64,000 nt of DNA, from assembly GCF_022376445.1 (NCBI RefSeq), contig NW_025955053.1, forward strand, positions 62,001 to 126,000. The letters run 5' to 3'. This document shows, in pieces, positions 10,744-26,891 of this stretch. A model generated the notes under the pieces. The model was not told the origin of the DNA, ran no database searches, and saw only the letters and a program-made list of their open reading frames with translations. The DNA comes from Fomitopsis serialis (lineage: Eukaryota; Basidiomycota; Agaricomycetes; Polyporales; Fomitopsidaceae). The translations under genes were made by a program, and so were the position numbers. The first letter of the stretch is position 1. Each line of letters opens with the position of its first letter.

Positions 10744-11811
10744 TCAGATGCACCCAGCCTGCAAAGCTGAGAACGGCGTACCCTCAAGACTCACACCCTG
10801 TTCCTTCTTCTCACCGCCCAGCGGAGAGATGTCGCCAATGGGGTATTGCGGCAGTGGAGTGTCGATAGGGCGGGGCAGCGGGCTGTTTCCGCTATCGATG
10901 CTCTCGATGCGGCCGTCGTGCCACTTGACTGTAACGCTGCCATCCTGGTTCCCAAAGTACGCAGCCTTCGCCATGTGGCAGAAGAGGCCAACCTCGACGA
11001 CACCCGTGAGCATCTTGAGCCGTGTGAGGAGCGTGTACGGGTCGCGCATCATCTCCTCGGGAACGGCGCGTCGATGACGAAGTTCCCGTTGTCCGTGACG
11101 ACGGGGCCCGCCTTCGACTTCGCCATGCGGAGCGTGGCGTTCGGCGACCCGACGAGATGGACGTTCTGCAGCACCTTCGCATAGGCGAACTGTGCGACCT
11201 CGATCGGGACGCCTTGCTGGAACTGCAAGTCCGGTCGGTGGGGCGCTGAGCGGCAGTGGGAAGGGAGACACGCACGTTCTTTCCAAGCACGTCAGTGTCC
11301 TTGCGGTAGTCCGCCACGACGATGAAGGTGTCCGCAGCCTCCGCGAGCACCTTCTCACGCAGGTGGCACGCTCCGCCGCCCTTGATGCAGTTCAACGTCT
11401 CGTCGACCCTGTGCGGCGGTCAGCTCTCGCCTGCATCGCGCCGGACTGTCCACGCACGAATCCGCGCCGTCTATCGTGACGTCGATGACGGGGTACTGGT
11501 CGACGTCGCCGAGCAGCAGCTGCGCGCTCACGATGAGCTCCTTGGACTGGAAGCTCGTCGGGATGAACACGCGGTCCTTGTTGCGCGCCGCGCCTTGCGC
11601 GACTATCCGCTCCACCACGTAGGGCACTGTCGACCCCGAGCCAATGCCAATGACCTGCCCTCGTCAGGGACCCGGAGGCCTGCAGACGGGCGCGACGCAC
11701 CTTGTCATCCGGCTTCACATGTCGGTCCACGGCCGTCCATGCAGCGAGGCGCTTGGACGCCTCGATCACCGTCGTCGGCGGGGGGACTGCGTCGGCGTGA
11801 ATCTTCCCCAT
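10744..11811 (-). CDS. RKI1: Ribose-5-phosphate isomerase A, one frameshift
   Basis: Exons run 11811..11701, 11654..11458, 11408..11276 and 11222..10744. The enzyme interconverts ribose-5-phosphate and ribulose-5-phosphate in the cytosolic pentose phosphate pathway. Motifs in order: [15 protein letters not shown] (phosphate binding), [34 protein letters not shown] (catalytic Lys and Glu), [30 protein letters not shown], and [18 protein letters not shown] near the C-terminus. The usual DGADE reads DGADS here. The frame breaks by one missing base near 11060, between the DAPFP and EEMMRDP blocks (CCCGAGG). With it restored the product is 306 residues and all phases agree. RKI1 is normally essential, which favours a sequence error. 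It is divergent from TFB5. Confidence 0.92.
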
Positions 11812-12382
11812 CTTTCTCTCGCAATCGAACAGAGGATCAGAGGCGCACCCTTTGGATGTGGCGAGATGAGCGCAGGCGGGCTGCCCGTCTTTAAGAGCGA
11901 CTGGTTGAGCGTCTGGCGGAGCGGGCTCGGGTAGACATTCTCGCTCGGGGTTCTTGAAACGTTAGAATCGTACAGGCGACGGAGGGTGCACCAAACGAGG
12001 GTAGAAAGGCGAGTAGAGGGGTACGATGAGTGCGATAAATTTTGAGGGTGGTGTCAGAGTGCACGTACTGGAGGTCCGGCGTTAAGATCGCGGGTGGAAT
12101 GGGCATCTTGCTGTGCTGTACAGACTCGCGCAAGTTCCTGGCTCGTACGCTGCGTTGGTAGAGGTGTAGATGATGGACAGAACAGAGAAGAGGATGAGGA
12201 GAACGTGGGTGGAACATGGAAATACTTTCTCACTTCACTCAGCCATCGGTCCGAAACGTGACTTTGACTTCAACGCCCATCTCGTCGCTGTCGGCCGCTC
12301 TGCAGACCTCCGTGTGTCGCCGTCTGACCGTGGTCGCTCACAGGGTTTCATCAGGGGATAGCAGGGACGCTGGAGAGTCAAA
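11812..12382. other. Shared upstream region of RKI1 and TFB5
   Basis: About 570 bp separate the two start codons, which point away from each other. It probably holds both promoters and the 5' leader of RKI1. No TATA box is obvious on either strand. Confidence 0.5.
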
Positions 12383-12804
12383 ATGAAGGCGATAAAAGGT
12401 ACGCGGCCAGCCAGATGGTGTTGTCGAGGTCCGACGGGAAGCCTTACAACCGCGTCTAGGCATCCTTCTCACCTGGTTCGTATCCCCGTGGGCTGTATGA
12501 CAACCCATGGGACTATCTAATCATATCTGCGGCCGGGATTACGGAATGCTCTCATCAATTGGCGCGGCCATTCAAATGTATACAGCGACTCGGCCGTGAA
12601 ACAGATCCTACTCACGATGAACGAGAAAGAAAGCTTCATCATCGAGGACTTGGATGACTACCACGTCGTCATCAAGGCGGATGAAGAATGGCGAGTACGA
12701 CGAGACCTAGAGGCTGAGGTGCGTCCCTAGGCCTACTCCCGTGTGGCTGTGTTCTGACTGGAGATATTTCACAGCTGGAGAAGAACACGTACAGTTTGGA
12801 GTGA
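12383..12804 (+). CDS. TFB5: TFIIH subunit TFB5 (TTDA/GTF2H5 homologue), 64 aa
   Basis: Four exons, 12383..12398, 12460..12475, 12586..12718 and 12775..12804, total 195 nt. The first two coding exons are only 16 nt each. The product reads MKAIKGILLTCDSAVKQILL, then TMNEKESFIIEDLDDYHVVI, and ends LEAELEKNTYSLE. That matches the whole TFB5 family: C-D-xx-KQ, then FIIxDLDD, then a C-terminal amphipathic helix, 64 residues against the usual 65-75. TFB5 stabilises the Tfb2/p52 subunit and is needed for nucleotide excision repair and transcription initiation. The frame is intact. Automated gene callers would probably miss it because of its size and the micro-exon. Confidence 0.92.
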
Positions 12805-12984
12805 GGTTTTCCTCGCAACGTGTAGATTCTCTGTACCGTACTGTCGTCCATGCCAATTCAAGACGGTTGTACATGTACAATCACAAAGTCAATCTCATGT
12901 ATGGATATTGATGAGAGGTTCCGAGCCATGGTCTTGTCGAGTTTTCATGGGTACACCAATCTCTCCGTGTTAGATGCAAGCACA

Positions 12985-14081
12985 TCAGTACGTCGGCGCA
13001 TTCTGCAGTTCTTCTATACACTGATCAACCGTTCTCCTCGCCCATTCCACCTTGTCATTTTCCACCCGTCTTACCCCAGCCTGCTCCTCGCGCTTCGCCT
13101 GGACCAAGACCATGAGGGCGAGAAAGACCGTGTACCAGAGTCTCTTCGTCTTCTGCCTGCGAAACACGATGAGCGACCCGCCATACCCCTCCTCCAGTGC
13201 CTTGCTCGGGTCCATGAACAACACCTCCAGGAGGGGGTCGCCCCACAGCGCGTGGCTGACCGTTAGGAAGCTCGTGACGGGCACCTCGTCCCCATCTTCT
13301 CTGACATCCACGATGATCGTTTCCTCGTCGCCCGCAAACGAGACGAGTGACGGCACTTCGCAATCGTCGAACAGGAAACTCCCGATCGCGCGCCCCAGTG
13401 GTTTCCGCAGCTGCTCGTACGCCAACGATATCCCAAGGCCCACAGCGTCTTCGATAAGGGTCTCTAGGAGAAGCGTGAACGCCTCCTGCCAGCTGTAGAG
13501 CCCCTCGCGCTCTTGTGCAGGCGTCCCGAACCAATCGTTCTGCACATCGTGTTGCTCATGAAGGAGCGCTCCGAGGCGGAGGTCGAGCAGGAGGGCCTGG
13601 CGCTCGCTGAGCAGGCCTCTAGCGCGTGCGTGGGAGAGCGGAATACCACGCGGGCGCGACAGAAGGAAATACGGGAACTGCAGAATTGTGAGCGAGGTGT
13701 CGAGCGCGTAGGCTTTCGGCATGGGGAGGGAGGTGTTGGAGGAGAGGTGCTGCAGAAGGGCATGCTCGTGCGTCAACGTGTTCGGGGCATAGCTCTCGCG
13801 CGCCGGCACGGGCGGTGGGGAGACGCGGAGCGTATAGCGGGTCTCGTCGGAGAGCGTGATGTGGTAGGTTTGAGTGGGCGTGAAGGCACTGCGGGGTCGG
13901 GTTCAGGATAGGGAGGCGACGAGGAGGTCAGGGAAGGCTTTCCTGACCTGAAGCCGCTGTTTGCATGAAGCGCTACCGATGACACCGGTGCCGATCCCCC
14001 GCAGTGCCGATCCATGATCTGTTGAGCCTGCTGGTTCGTGACATCCATGGCAGAGACGTCTACTGGATATTCCAGCTGCAT
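12985..14081 (-). CDS. APH-fold phosphotransferase-like protein lacking catalytic residues
   Basis: Exons 14081..13948 and 13888..12985 join in phase to 345 residues (344 or 334 depending on start; an ATG at 14048 is the alternative). The fold order is that of aminoglycoside-phosphotransferase-like proteins of basidiomycetes: TYHITLSDETRYTLRV (beta strands), ARESYAPNTLTHEHALLQHL, PYFLLSRPRGIPLS, LGALLHEQHDVQNDWFG, YSWQEAF, and ALWGDPLLEVLFMDPSKALEEGYGG. Where active relatives have HGD-x8-N this one has FAGDEETIIV (about residues 228-237), and where they have IDWEHALWGDP it has LTVSHALWGDP (about 252-262). The catalytic His/Asp and the metal-binding Asp-Trp are therefore gone although the frame is clean. 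I infer a pseudoenzyme. It is tail to tail with TFB5. Confidence 0.75.
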
Positions 14082-15734
14082 GTCTTTTGCAGCTCGCGTT
14101 CCCGTCAAGGTTGAGGACGAGTAGAAGTGTATGGACCGTTCTGGATCTTATCTTATCTCCCACGGCTCACGAATGCCCATGATCTTCAACGTCGGGAACA
14201 CTGCAGTTGATGGTGCTGAAGGCGGAAACAGCAGTACTACATAGTCCAGCCTATCACAACGGAAACTGGGGGATGCACTTCGCGTGTTATGATGTAGAGT
14301 CAGGAGTGTGGCCAGTGGGTGTGAGTCTCGTTCAAATGTCTACGGCGCGCTTATTGGCGTGCGGTGATTGTCACGGTGAGTGGCGAGTGGCGAGACTCGT
14401 GCTGCTGCGAGCGACTGCACAAAAGCGGCGACCCCAGAGCAAGCCAGAAGCAATGTGTATTTCTAAAAATGCAGACATCCTTTCATTTTGTGCGAGGGAC
14501 GGGCGTAAAGTATTGGGCACCCTCCATGTAAGTAGTGAGCGTAGTAGCGGCTCCGGACCGAGACGCTCCGGGCGCCACATCGCACGTACCGGCGTCTAAC
14601 CTGCCTTGTTCAGAAGACTATCCGCCTGCGTCCCCATTACTTAGGATGAGTACAGCTGTGCAGGACTCTGCCTTGCTCTCTTCTTTGTCCGCACGCTCGC
14701 GCCGATGTATCTGGGCAGACTTGATTGTCGTCCTCATCAGAGCGACCATTCCCGACGGCCCGGGTGATGTGGACGCGCCTCCGAGGCGGCGGATACCAAC
14801 TAGGCAGTATGGTATGCCCAGCTACTAGTACGGTCTGTGGTCTTTTAATTTGTTACAGACGTACGCCAGCGCAAGTGAGTCCTGGACGCACAACTCCGAG
14901 TCGGGTGTTCCTGGTTACTGACGGCGACTCGGAGCAGGCCTCCTAATGTCTGGTAGTGGTTACCTTCCTAAACGGCACAAAGCTCGGTGGCGGGTATGCC
15001 CGCGCAATGGTTGCCACCCCGTTGGTCGCTACGCTGGCCAGGCACTGACCACCTTGGCCCGACGTCGAGGATTGTCCCGCAGCACGTGCCGAGGACCCCT
15101 ATCCGTCGGTAAGGTCTTTGCTGGTCTTTGGCGTGTTCGACGGTTGAAATTGTTGTGGTGACGCAGCATTCGTTGGAATACGCAGACTGGCGTTGAACCG
15201 CGCCCTGTGCCGCTATGGAACGGTTGGCGGGCGCCATGTTTGCATTGGACAAACAGGTGAGCCACTACGCCTGCCTCGAGGCTCTCGGGATTCCGACGCG
15301 ACTTCCTGAGAAGGCAATTGTTTGGTGCAGGCAAATAGTACACAACAGCCACAAAGAGCGCGCTATGTCGATCACATCCGTATATGGCATGTCAGCCACT
15401 CCGAGCTTCTCGGCGTCCAAAGTGAGCCACTCGGGAATTTCCTGTAAAGGCAGTTGTTTGACCTAATCTTCGATGTATTTGGCGTTGGCGCAGCAGTTCC
15501 CCATCGCCTGTGTGGTAGTATTTGGCCTCGTCCAAAGTAGGCAGGAATCAATCAAGGCACAAGGTGCACTCGTCCAAGACCTCGCGCGAGCGTCCGTTGC
15601 CCATGGCCAGCAGCTATAAAGGCGGGGCGATTTCGCCCTCTTTCCCCCATCCCCAGCCTCCCGAGCTCGACGTTCCGTCCCCCGGAGCCTCCTCCCTTGT
15701 CCCGTCCTTCTCATCTATCCTCTGAGCCTACGCT
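14082..15734. other. 1.65 kb intergenic, nothing supported
   Basis: Short open frames on both strands lack motifs. CTCGG/GAGTC-rich fragments recur (for example near 14900 and 14925), perhaps worn repeats. The promoter of the zinc-finger gene is at the right end. Confidence 0.4.
15615..15621 (+). promoter_or_regulatory. TATA box of the zinc-finger gene
   Basis: TATAAAG lies 120 bp before the ATG at 15735, followed by a C/T-rich stretch (CCCTCTTTCCCCCATCC), a typical fungal core promoter arrangement. Confidence 0.6.
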
Positions 15735-17048
15735 ATGCCTCGAGCAGCGAAGGCCCGCATCACCCCACCGAGGGCCACTGGCCCTCACGCGTACAAGACC
15801 AACACCCGTGGCGCAGCCAAGGCCAAGCCCCTCGTTGACGAGACAAACTTAGGGGTGAGTCGCACAGTGGCTCAGTGTCTCCGCACATAGGTTGATAGTG
15901 CTCGTCGTAGCACCCATGCCCATTCCCCGATTGCGAGGGCAAGTCCTCACGTCACGCAGACATTGGCCGGCATTTCCTCTCGCATGCATCATCTTTGTGA
16001 GTCGTTCGAGCGTTCTAGACATCCCTACTCAAATTGACGTCGACCGGTTCATGCAGTCAGTATGAGTGTCCCTGGCCCGGTTGTGGCAAAACGATCGCCC
16101 AATGGGAAAACACGGTTGTTCACATAGAGACTCAGTACGTATGCTTGCACAGCGCTATGCTTCTTTGCCTAATGTATTCCTATCAGCTCTAAGTCCAAAC
16201 GCCACCAGTGCCAGCAGTGTTGGCGTAGGTGCGCGGACGCCGCGTCATTCAGCCGCCACAAAACGCGGTGCAAAACGTCGTGTGCCCCGAAGGAGAACCC
16301 CTCCACTCTTCTTAGCACCCGTCCTCTCTCTGTCACCGTGTCCAGCAGGTTAGCCGCCTCTGGCACTCGTTGTGGCACTCACGAAGGTGCTACCGCGGGT
16401 CCCCGCAACCAGAAATCCTCGCTGAAAGGCCAGGACAACCTCAACGTCCCGCCACCTATCTTCACTAGTCTCGATGTCGGCCATGAGGAGGAGAAGCCCC
16501 AATTCGCCGACTACAACAGCCAGAGCGGATTTTGGAACGCCCCCGAGGCTCCAGCCACGTATACTTCCTCCTACTTCGAGGACTACCCTGTCGCGGGACC
16601 AAGCAACTGGGCAGCGCCTCAGGCCTTCATATATCCGCCCTTGGAGGCAGGTGTCGATTGGTCCAACACCTTTGACCTCGATGAGGCCCGTGCACCGACG
16701 CCACCTCCCGAAGCGCAACACGCTCCTGTCCCCGCCTTCGCGTACCCACCCACCTTCGCGGATGTTGCACCACCGCCGCTACAGGACGAATACGTCTACG
16801 TAACAGAGGCACACGGCCACCTCTATGAGCCGACACTACATGATTTCCTGGACGTCACACGCAATCTAGCCATCCGCGCGGACGCAGGCGCCCACTGGAC
16901 CATGAAGGACGTAGTCGGCGAGTTTTTCACAGCGCGCCAGCCCACCGGCGAGCTCTCTTTGCTAAATTTCGTGCCGGACACATCGCCTATGTTCACCCCC
17001 GCGGCCGAAGTCGCGATGTGGGCAGATGCGTGGGATCCTACATTTTAG
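15735..17048 (+). CDS. Two-finger zinc protein (C2H2 plus C2HC)
   Basis: Exons 15735..15854, 16061..16134 and 16187..17048 join in phase to about 351 residues. Finger 1 is YECPWPGCGKTIAQW with H-x3-H formed across an intron (C-x4-C-x12-H-x3-H). Finger 2 follows at once: HQCQQCWRRCADAASFSRHK then RC, that is C-x2-C-x12-H-x3-C. The N-terminus is basic (PRAAKARITPPR). The C-terminal 230 residues are Pro/Ala/acidic-rich and end in a helix-prone block DFLDVTRNLAIRADAGAHW plus WADAWDPTF. It is likely a DNA-binding regulator; targets are unknown. The first intron would be 206 nt, long for this locus. A possible extra exon at about 15961..15997 (after CACGCAG, before GTGAGT) fits only if one base is missing, so the residues around 40 are uncertain. 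Confidence 0.65.
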
Positions 17049-17082
17049 AACTTGGACCCGCCTGTCCCGTCCGTGGCCCTCA

Positions 17083-17128
17083 CCTCTCCTCCTCTCAGTC
17101 TCCTCTCCTCCTCTCAGTCTCCTCTCCT
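17083..17128. repeat. 19-bp tandem repeat, two copies plus part
   Basis: CCTCTCCTCCTCTCAGTCT occurs exactly at 17083..17101 and 17102..17120, with the first eight bases again at 17121. It sits in the 3' region of the zinc-finger gene. Confidence 0.85.
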
Positions 17129-17331
17129 ATGCTCTCACTTCTCAAACGCCCTGCATTCGCTTTCGCGCACCGCAAGCTGTACATTTTTCCTCGGACTCTT
17201 CCTCGGATTGGATCGGATAGGATCGGAACCTGCATTTGCTTCGCTCACCTGCATTTATGTTTAATTTAGCAATCGCGCCTGTACATACATAGAGTGGTTG
17301 GTAGGCTTTCACTCCCGTTCTCTACTCCTCC

Positions 17332-17369
17332 AGTATACCCCCTATACCCCTATACCCTCATATACCCCA
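17332..17369. repeat. Short TATACCCC tandem array
   Basis: Four or five imperfect copies of (C)TATACCCC between the convergent zinc-finger and ferric reductase genes. It looks like a simple minisatellite. Confidence 0.7.
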
Positions 17370-17786
17370 CGGAGGATCTCAATTAGTTGTCTCTATTATC
17401 CCATCTTTTCTTGCCTGTCTATTCGGTAGATTGTACATAGTTGCATCCGAGTCGCGCATTCCACGGAATATAATTCTCAGCTCATCTTGCCAGTGGACGC
17501 ATTGTCCCTATTGCGCTGTGAGATTTCGTCTCGACTGCGGTTGCCATGTTGTTGAGTGCGATGACGGAGGACGCGCGTCGCCCCGATCGGAAGGTCAATG
17601 GACGCCCCTATCCTTCATTCAGGCCCCCGGACCTCTCGCTGACGACCAGGTCCCCGTCTCGTCGCTCTTACCTCGTTGCCAGCGGACCATGCCCGCAATT
17701 TCACACCGACACCAGGGCGACCAAGATACAATCGTACATGGAATGCTGCGACAGAAAAGAGGGACACAGGCCAGTGACGTCAAGGA

Positions 17787-19994
17787 TCACAAAGAGTAGA
17801 TCCTGGAATTTGCCGCGGTGAGCAGATCTCGAGATGGCAGAACAAGACAGGGGACTCACTCCTCCAGTAGCTCGACCCCTCCCACCGCCCTCTGTACGTC
17901 GGGCTCTATCTCGTCAATAGCCCTCCGCACATCCTCGCCGAGCTCCATGGGGCCGCAGACACCGGCGAGAACGCCTCTTGGCTTGCCGGCGTCACCAGGA
18001 AGGAAACCCGCTGCCTGCGTGCGGCTGACGACGTCCCTCAGACGGATTGGAATGCTTGGATGTCCCGTGAGGAGCGTGAGGCCAGCCGGCAGGTCGTACG
18101 CCCTGAACGTCCGTCCCGGAATCTCAGCACGCGTGTGGAAGACGGTGATCTGGAAGGCCACGCCGGCCGACGGACTCTGTGCGAGCAGAGACGTGAAGAT
18201 GGGCAGCATCGGTGTCAGACAGTCTGAACCGTCGGTGAGCATCCGTTCGCGGTGCATCGCACGCAGAATGCAGTGGCTCACCGGAGTACCGGACACACCA
18301 GACCAAGTCGAGAACGGTGACGCTGCTCGTCCCCTCCGCGGCTTTCCGGATGAGCTCTTCCGCGGCTGCGAGACCGTACGAGATGCCGCTACCGCCGACG
18401 ACCAGTAGGACTCCGGAGAAGCTTGAAAGCATAGTGTCTCCAGGCCCCCCTAGACGAACGCTCAGTCAATTTTACTACCGCGTTGCAGGAGTGCCACTCA
18501 CCGTACGGGCCCTCGACCATCACAGGGACAGTCATGTCTGAGCCATCCATCTTGCTCTGCCGAGATAACTCCTGCAAACGCCTCGTCCACCTCCCCGTGT
18601 CTTTGCAGAGCAGCACCAGTCCCTGCTGCGCCACGCCCCGGCTCGCGCTCGCGATCGTAAACGGGTGTGTCTCGGACCACCCGAGCCAGCCCATGCTCAT
18701 CGAGACGACGCGGATCCGGACGTGCTGGCCTGCGCGCCAGCCCGAGGTGAGTGAGGGAATTTCGACGGACGTTGCGCAGAGCTCGGGAATGCAATGGATG
18801 CGCGCAGTGCAGATGTGGGTTTTGATGCAGCGCAAGAGGATGTCGGCGACGTAGACGCTGGCGCCGGCTATGACCCATGGAACGGCGGCTCGCATGTGGA
18901 GGCATACCTGCCGAGAGTTTAGCGATATGGGGAAGGATGTATGAAGTACGTACTGCGACCAAGAAGAGAATGAACGCGATGATGTGCGAAAGATAGAAAA
19001 TGTTGTACGCCCGCAAGCGCCAGATGGCCAAGGAGAACAATAACAGGACGTCTATGCAGACGATGGCGACCACGCCCCAGGCATACCGCGCCTGAGAGAT
19101 GTGCTTGGTGAAGCTACCTGCCATGGTCCATTTGTACACTGCCGATCCCAATCAGGTACGATACCAGCGAATGCGGAGCAGAGAACTCACCGAATCCAAT
19201 GACGTGAACGTTGGCAGCAATGGTAAGCAATCGACCAGCAAACCGATGAATGTAGTTGAGCTGACGGATCCGTAAGCATGCTACCCTGTTCAATGATCGG
19301 AAGGTACTATCCACTCACATGGTCCCAGCCAATGCCGAGCAACAGGCTGATGATGTTGTTCTTCGACGCCAGGACGACAATCCAAGGGATCTGGGATACA
19401 GCTACATAGCCAGCCCTAAGCGGGTTCGTAAAGACGCTCGTCTGGTAGAGCCCGGCATAGAGAAGGACACCGAAGTAAAATGCACAGAACAGAGTGCCGC
19501 CCAGGTGAATTCTATCTACGAAATGAGTCCGCAGAAAGGGAACGAAAGGACGAAGCAGGGACTCCCAGGCGGGGATATGGGTAGGTGGCGCGGAGCGGAC
19601 AACCTTCTCATCGGAACCTGAGGTGCGCACGAGCTCGCTCTGCGAGTGGTCTGACACTGTAGTCTGCGAAGCCGTCGATGTCGACGCCGATGGTAGTGAA
19701 TGGTCTCTGGAGCGGACTGAACAATTCCATGTTAATAGTCAATCAAACCGCCGAAAAGCGTGTAATGGCAAACGCACGTAAGAAATGGCCATATCTCCTC
19801 TCGGAGGGGTTGGAGAGGCGCGCGTAGATGCGTGGAAGTTGGAGGAGCGTACAGAGGGCAACGATGAACACGAGGAACATGTCTGCCCAGAACACTACAG
19901 TGACGTCCTCTCTACCGACATCGCCGGGATGGTGAGAGCGCGCTCGTAGGGGCGAAGAGCTGCTGCCGTCAAGCTGCGTCCGACCTTCCGCCAT
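17787..19994 (-). CDS. Ferric reductase transmembrane component, copy 1 (607 aa)
   Basis: Exons run 19994..19778, 19716..19319, 19260..19191, 19138..18954, 18907..18502, 18449..18282, 18223..17860 and 17802..17787, all in phase. It is a FRE-type flavocytochrome of the plasma membrane that passes electrons from NADPH via FAD and two hemes to extracellular Fe(III). It has a first membrane segment (VFWADMFLVFIVALCTLLQL), then the core with two H-x13-H heme pairs: HRFAGRLLTIAANVH and HIIAFILFLVAVCLH. The FAD motif HPFTIAS, the GPYG turn, the NADPH motif GGSGISYGLA and VCGPMEL follow. Compared with copies 2 and 3 it lacks the intron after the TIAS motif (fused exon of 406 nt) and has an additional intron after residue 72. 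It ends with a 16-nt exon encoding EIYSL. Confidence 0.93.
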
Positions 19995-21772
19995 GTCAAA
20001 TGGAGGCAGATTCAGGAGCTGAAGAAGAAATAATAGGTGAGGTGAAGTTCAGAGTCGCATTGAAGGGGGGAGGCGAGATTTCCCGCCAACTTGGTCTGAG
20101 TGTCAGCCGCTGGGCAAGACCGGAATGATGACACCACCCGGGCAGCAGGTATCAGACATTCTCAGGCACGAAATCAGAGCTATGTCTGGTCATGAGCAGA
20201 GACACGTAGACGGGGCAAGATTATGTGCCGCGTTGAAAGATCTGCGGATTCAAAGAAATGAGAATACTGATTGATTTAGACACCTGTACTTTGGGGTTAC
20301 TTAGTCTCTGAGGGAGTAGCCTTGGCATGACGGCAGCCATGGGGATTAAAAAAAGTATTATATTCGGGCAATGGCAGCCCTGAATCTCAACAACTTGAGG
20401 TGAAGGAAGTAGAACTGAACGAGGCGGAGGAGGACACCGAGGAGGAGAGTCAACTTGAAGTTGGCGACGCACGGGCGCCAATCAGCGTTCAGTCGTTCGG
20501 CGAGAGCCGAGATGAAGGGTGGGCGCTTATGTCTCTCACCATTCTTCTACCGTACTGTCATGTTCACGATAGTACTCGACAGCCTTGTTCACCCCCCTTT
20601 CCATTGTTGTCCAACTCAACTGAACTGGTTTACACACGTTAAAATACTGACAGACTCTTCAAGTTGTGTAGCAATTCCTTCGAGTCACACTGCGAATTCT
20701 CGAGGAGTCGATGGACGCCACTCACAAGAATATGCTTCCCCAGATAGCTGTCGACTCGGTGAGCATCCGATTTTTCACTTGTGTGGATTTGTGAACAAGA
20801 GCTAATACTGTGTACTGTGTGTATGCGCTCACTACATCTTGATCGTACTCGTCGACACTATGACTGGACCATCCGAGACGAGTGGCGCTGTGTGCAGGAA
20901 TCGCGCGCCAAGTACTTGCCAATACGATTGTGCAAGTGATACTCAACATTCTGTACATATTCACTCAGTATTATTCTGGCTCACCATTACCCTAGCGTGC
21001 AGATCGAAGCGCATATATTGACATTTTGCAGTCACCACGCACCTTCGGCCTCGCCCTCGTTACATGGAGCGACGCATTGATTGTCCCCGGTAACACCAAC
21101 AGTGAGTAATGCATCCATAATCGCATATGTTTCCGCACCAGTGAAAGGTTCCACAACCATCTCTGATGCTGGTGTCATGCTATGCCCGTGGATGGTGTCC
21201 AGCGTGTTTCACGGTCGATCGTCTTTTGCCTTCGCCGTCACCATCGTGCGCGCTGGCCTCGTCTTCGATGGCACTCGTGAATTGTTGTAATCCTGCAACG
21301 CAGTATCTCAGGTGGTTATTGCAGGCTGTGCTTCTCGTCGCGGGACCACTACTTTGCTTATACAACCTGATTTGCGGAGAGCGTCTGAACGCGTAGGTCG
21401 GTTATGGCTCTTGTTACGAACCCTGTATGCGATGGTATCGCCATTTCAAAGGTCGATTCAGCTATGAAAAGACACGTAGTCCATGGCTAACTACTCGTAA
21501 TTTCTTTGCAGTAACGCTTCATCCGCGTCCTACGAGATAAAAACAACAACGTCATCAGGTCAGCGCGTGTAACACGACTCACGTGATCGCGTTTTTGTCT
21601 GGCCCGGGACGCGCGTCGCGCGCGAGTAATAAGTAGCAGGTAGTCGTCGGAGTCGTATGTATGTAATTCAAACTGAGGTGAGTGAAAGCGCTTTACATTG
21701 TTTGTCTATTCTATCATCTCTCCTTATCACAAGGTACTACTACTGCTCTCGGATTGGAATACATTCACAAGC
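19995..21772. other. 1.8 kb intergenic, presumed FRE copy 1 promoter
   Basis: Between two genes on the minus strand. No TATA box close to 19994 and no coding frame with motifs. An acidic frame at 20400..20642 is short and unsupported. Confidence 0.4.

Positions 21773-26891
<5,119 letters not shown>

Noticed and set aside
11892..12217. 108-codon frame upstream of RKI1
   Set aside because: It lies in the leader/promoter of RKI1; Pro/His/Leu-rich composition and no conserved block.
12476..12490. tRNA B-box-like GGTTCGTATCC
   Set aside because: It lies in the second TFB5 intron, differs from the GGTTCGAnTCC consensus, and no cloverleaf could be folded around it.
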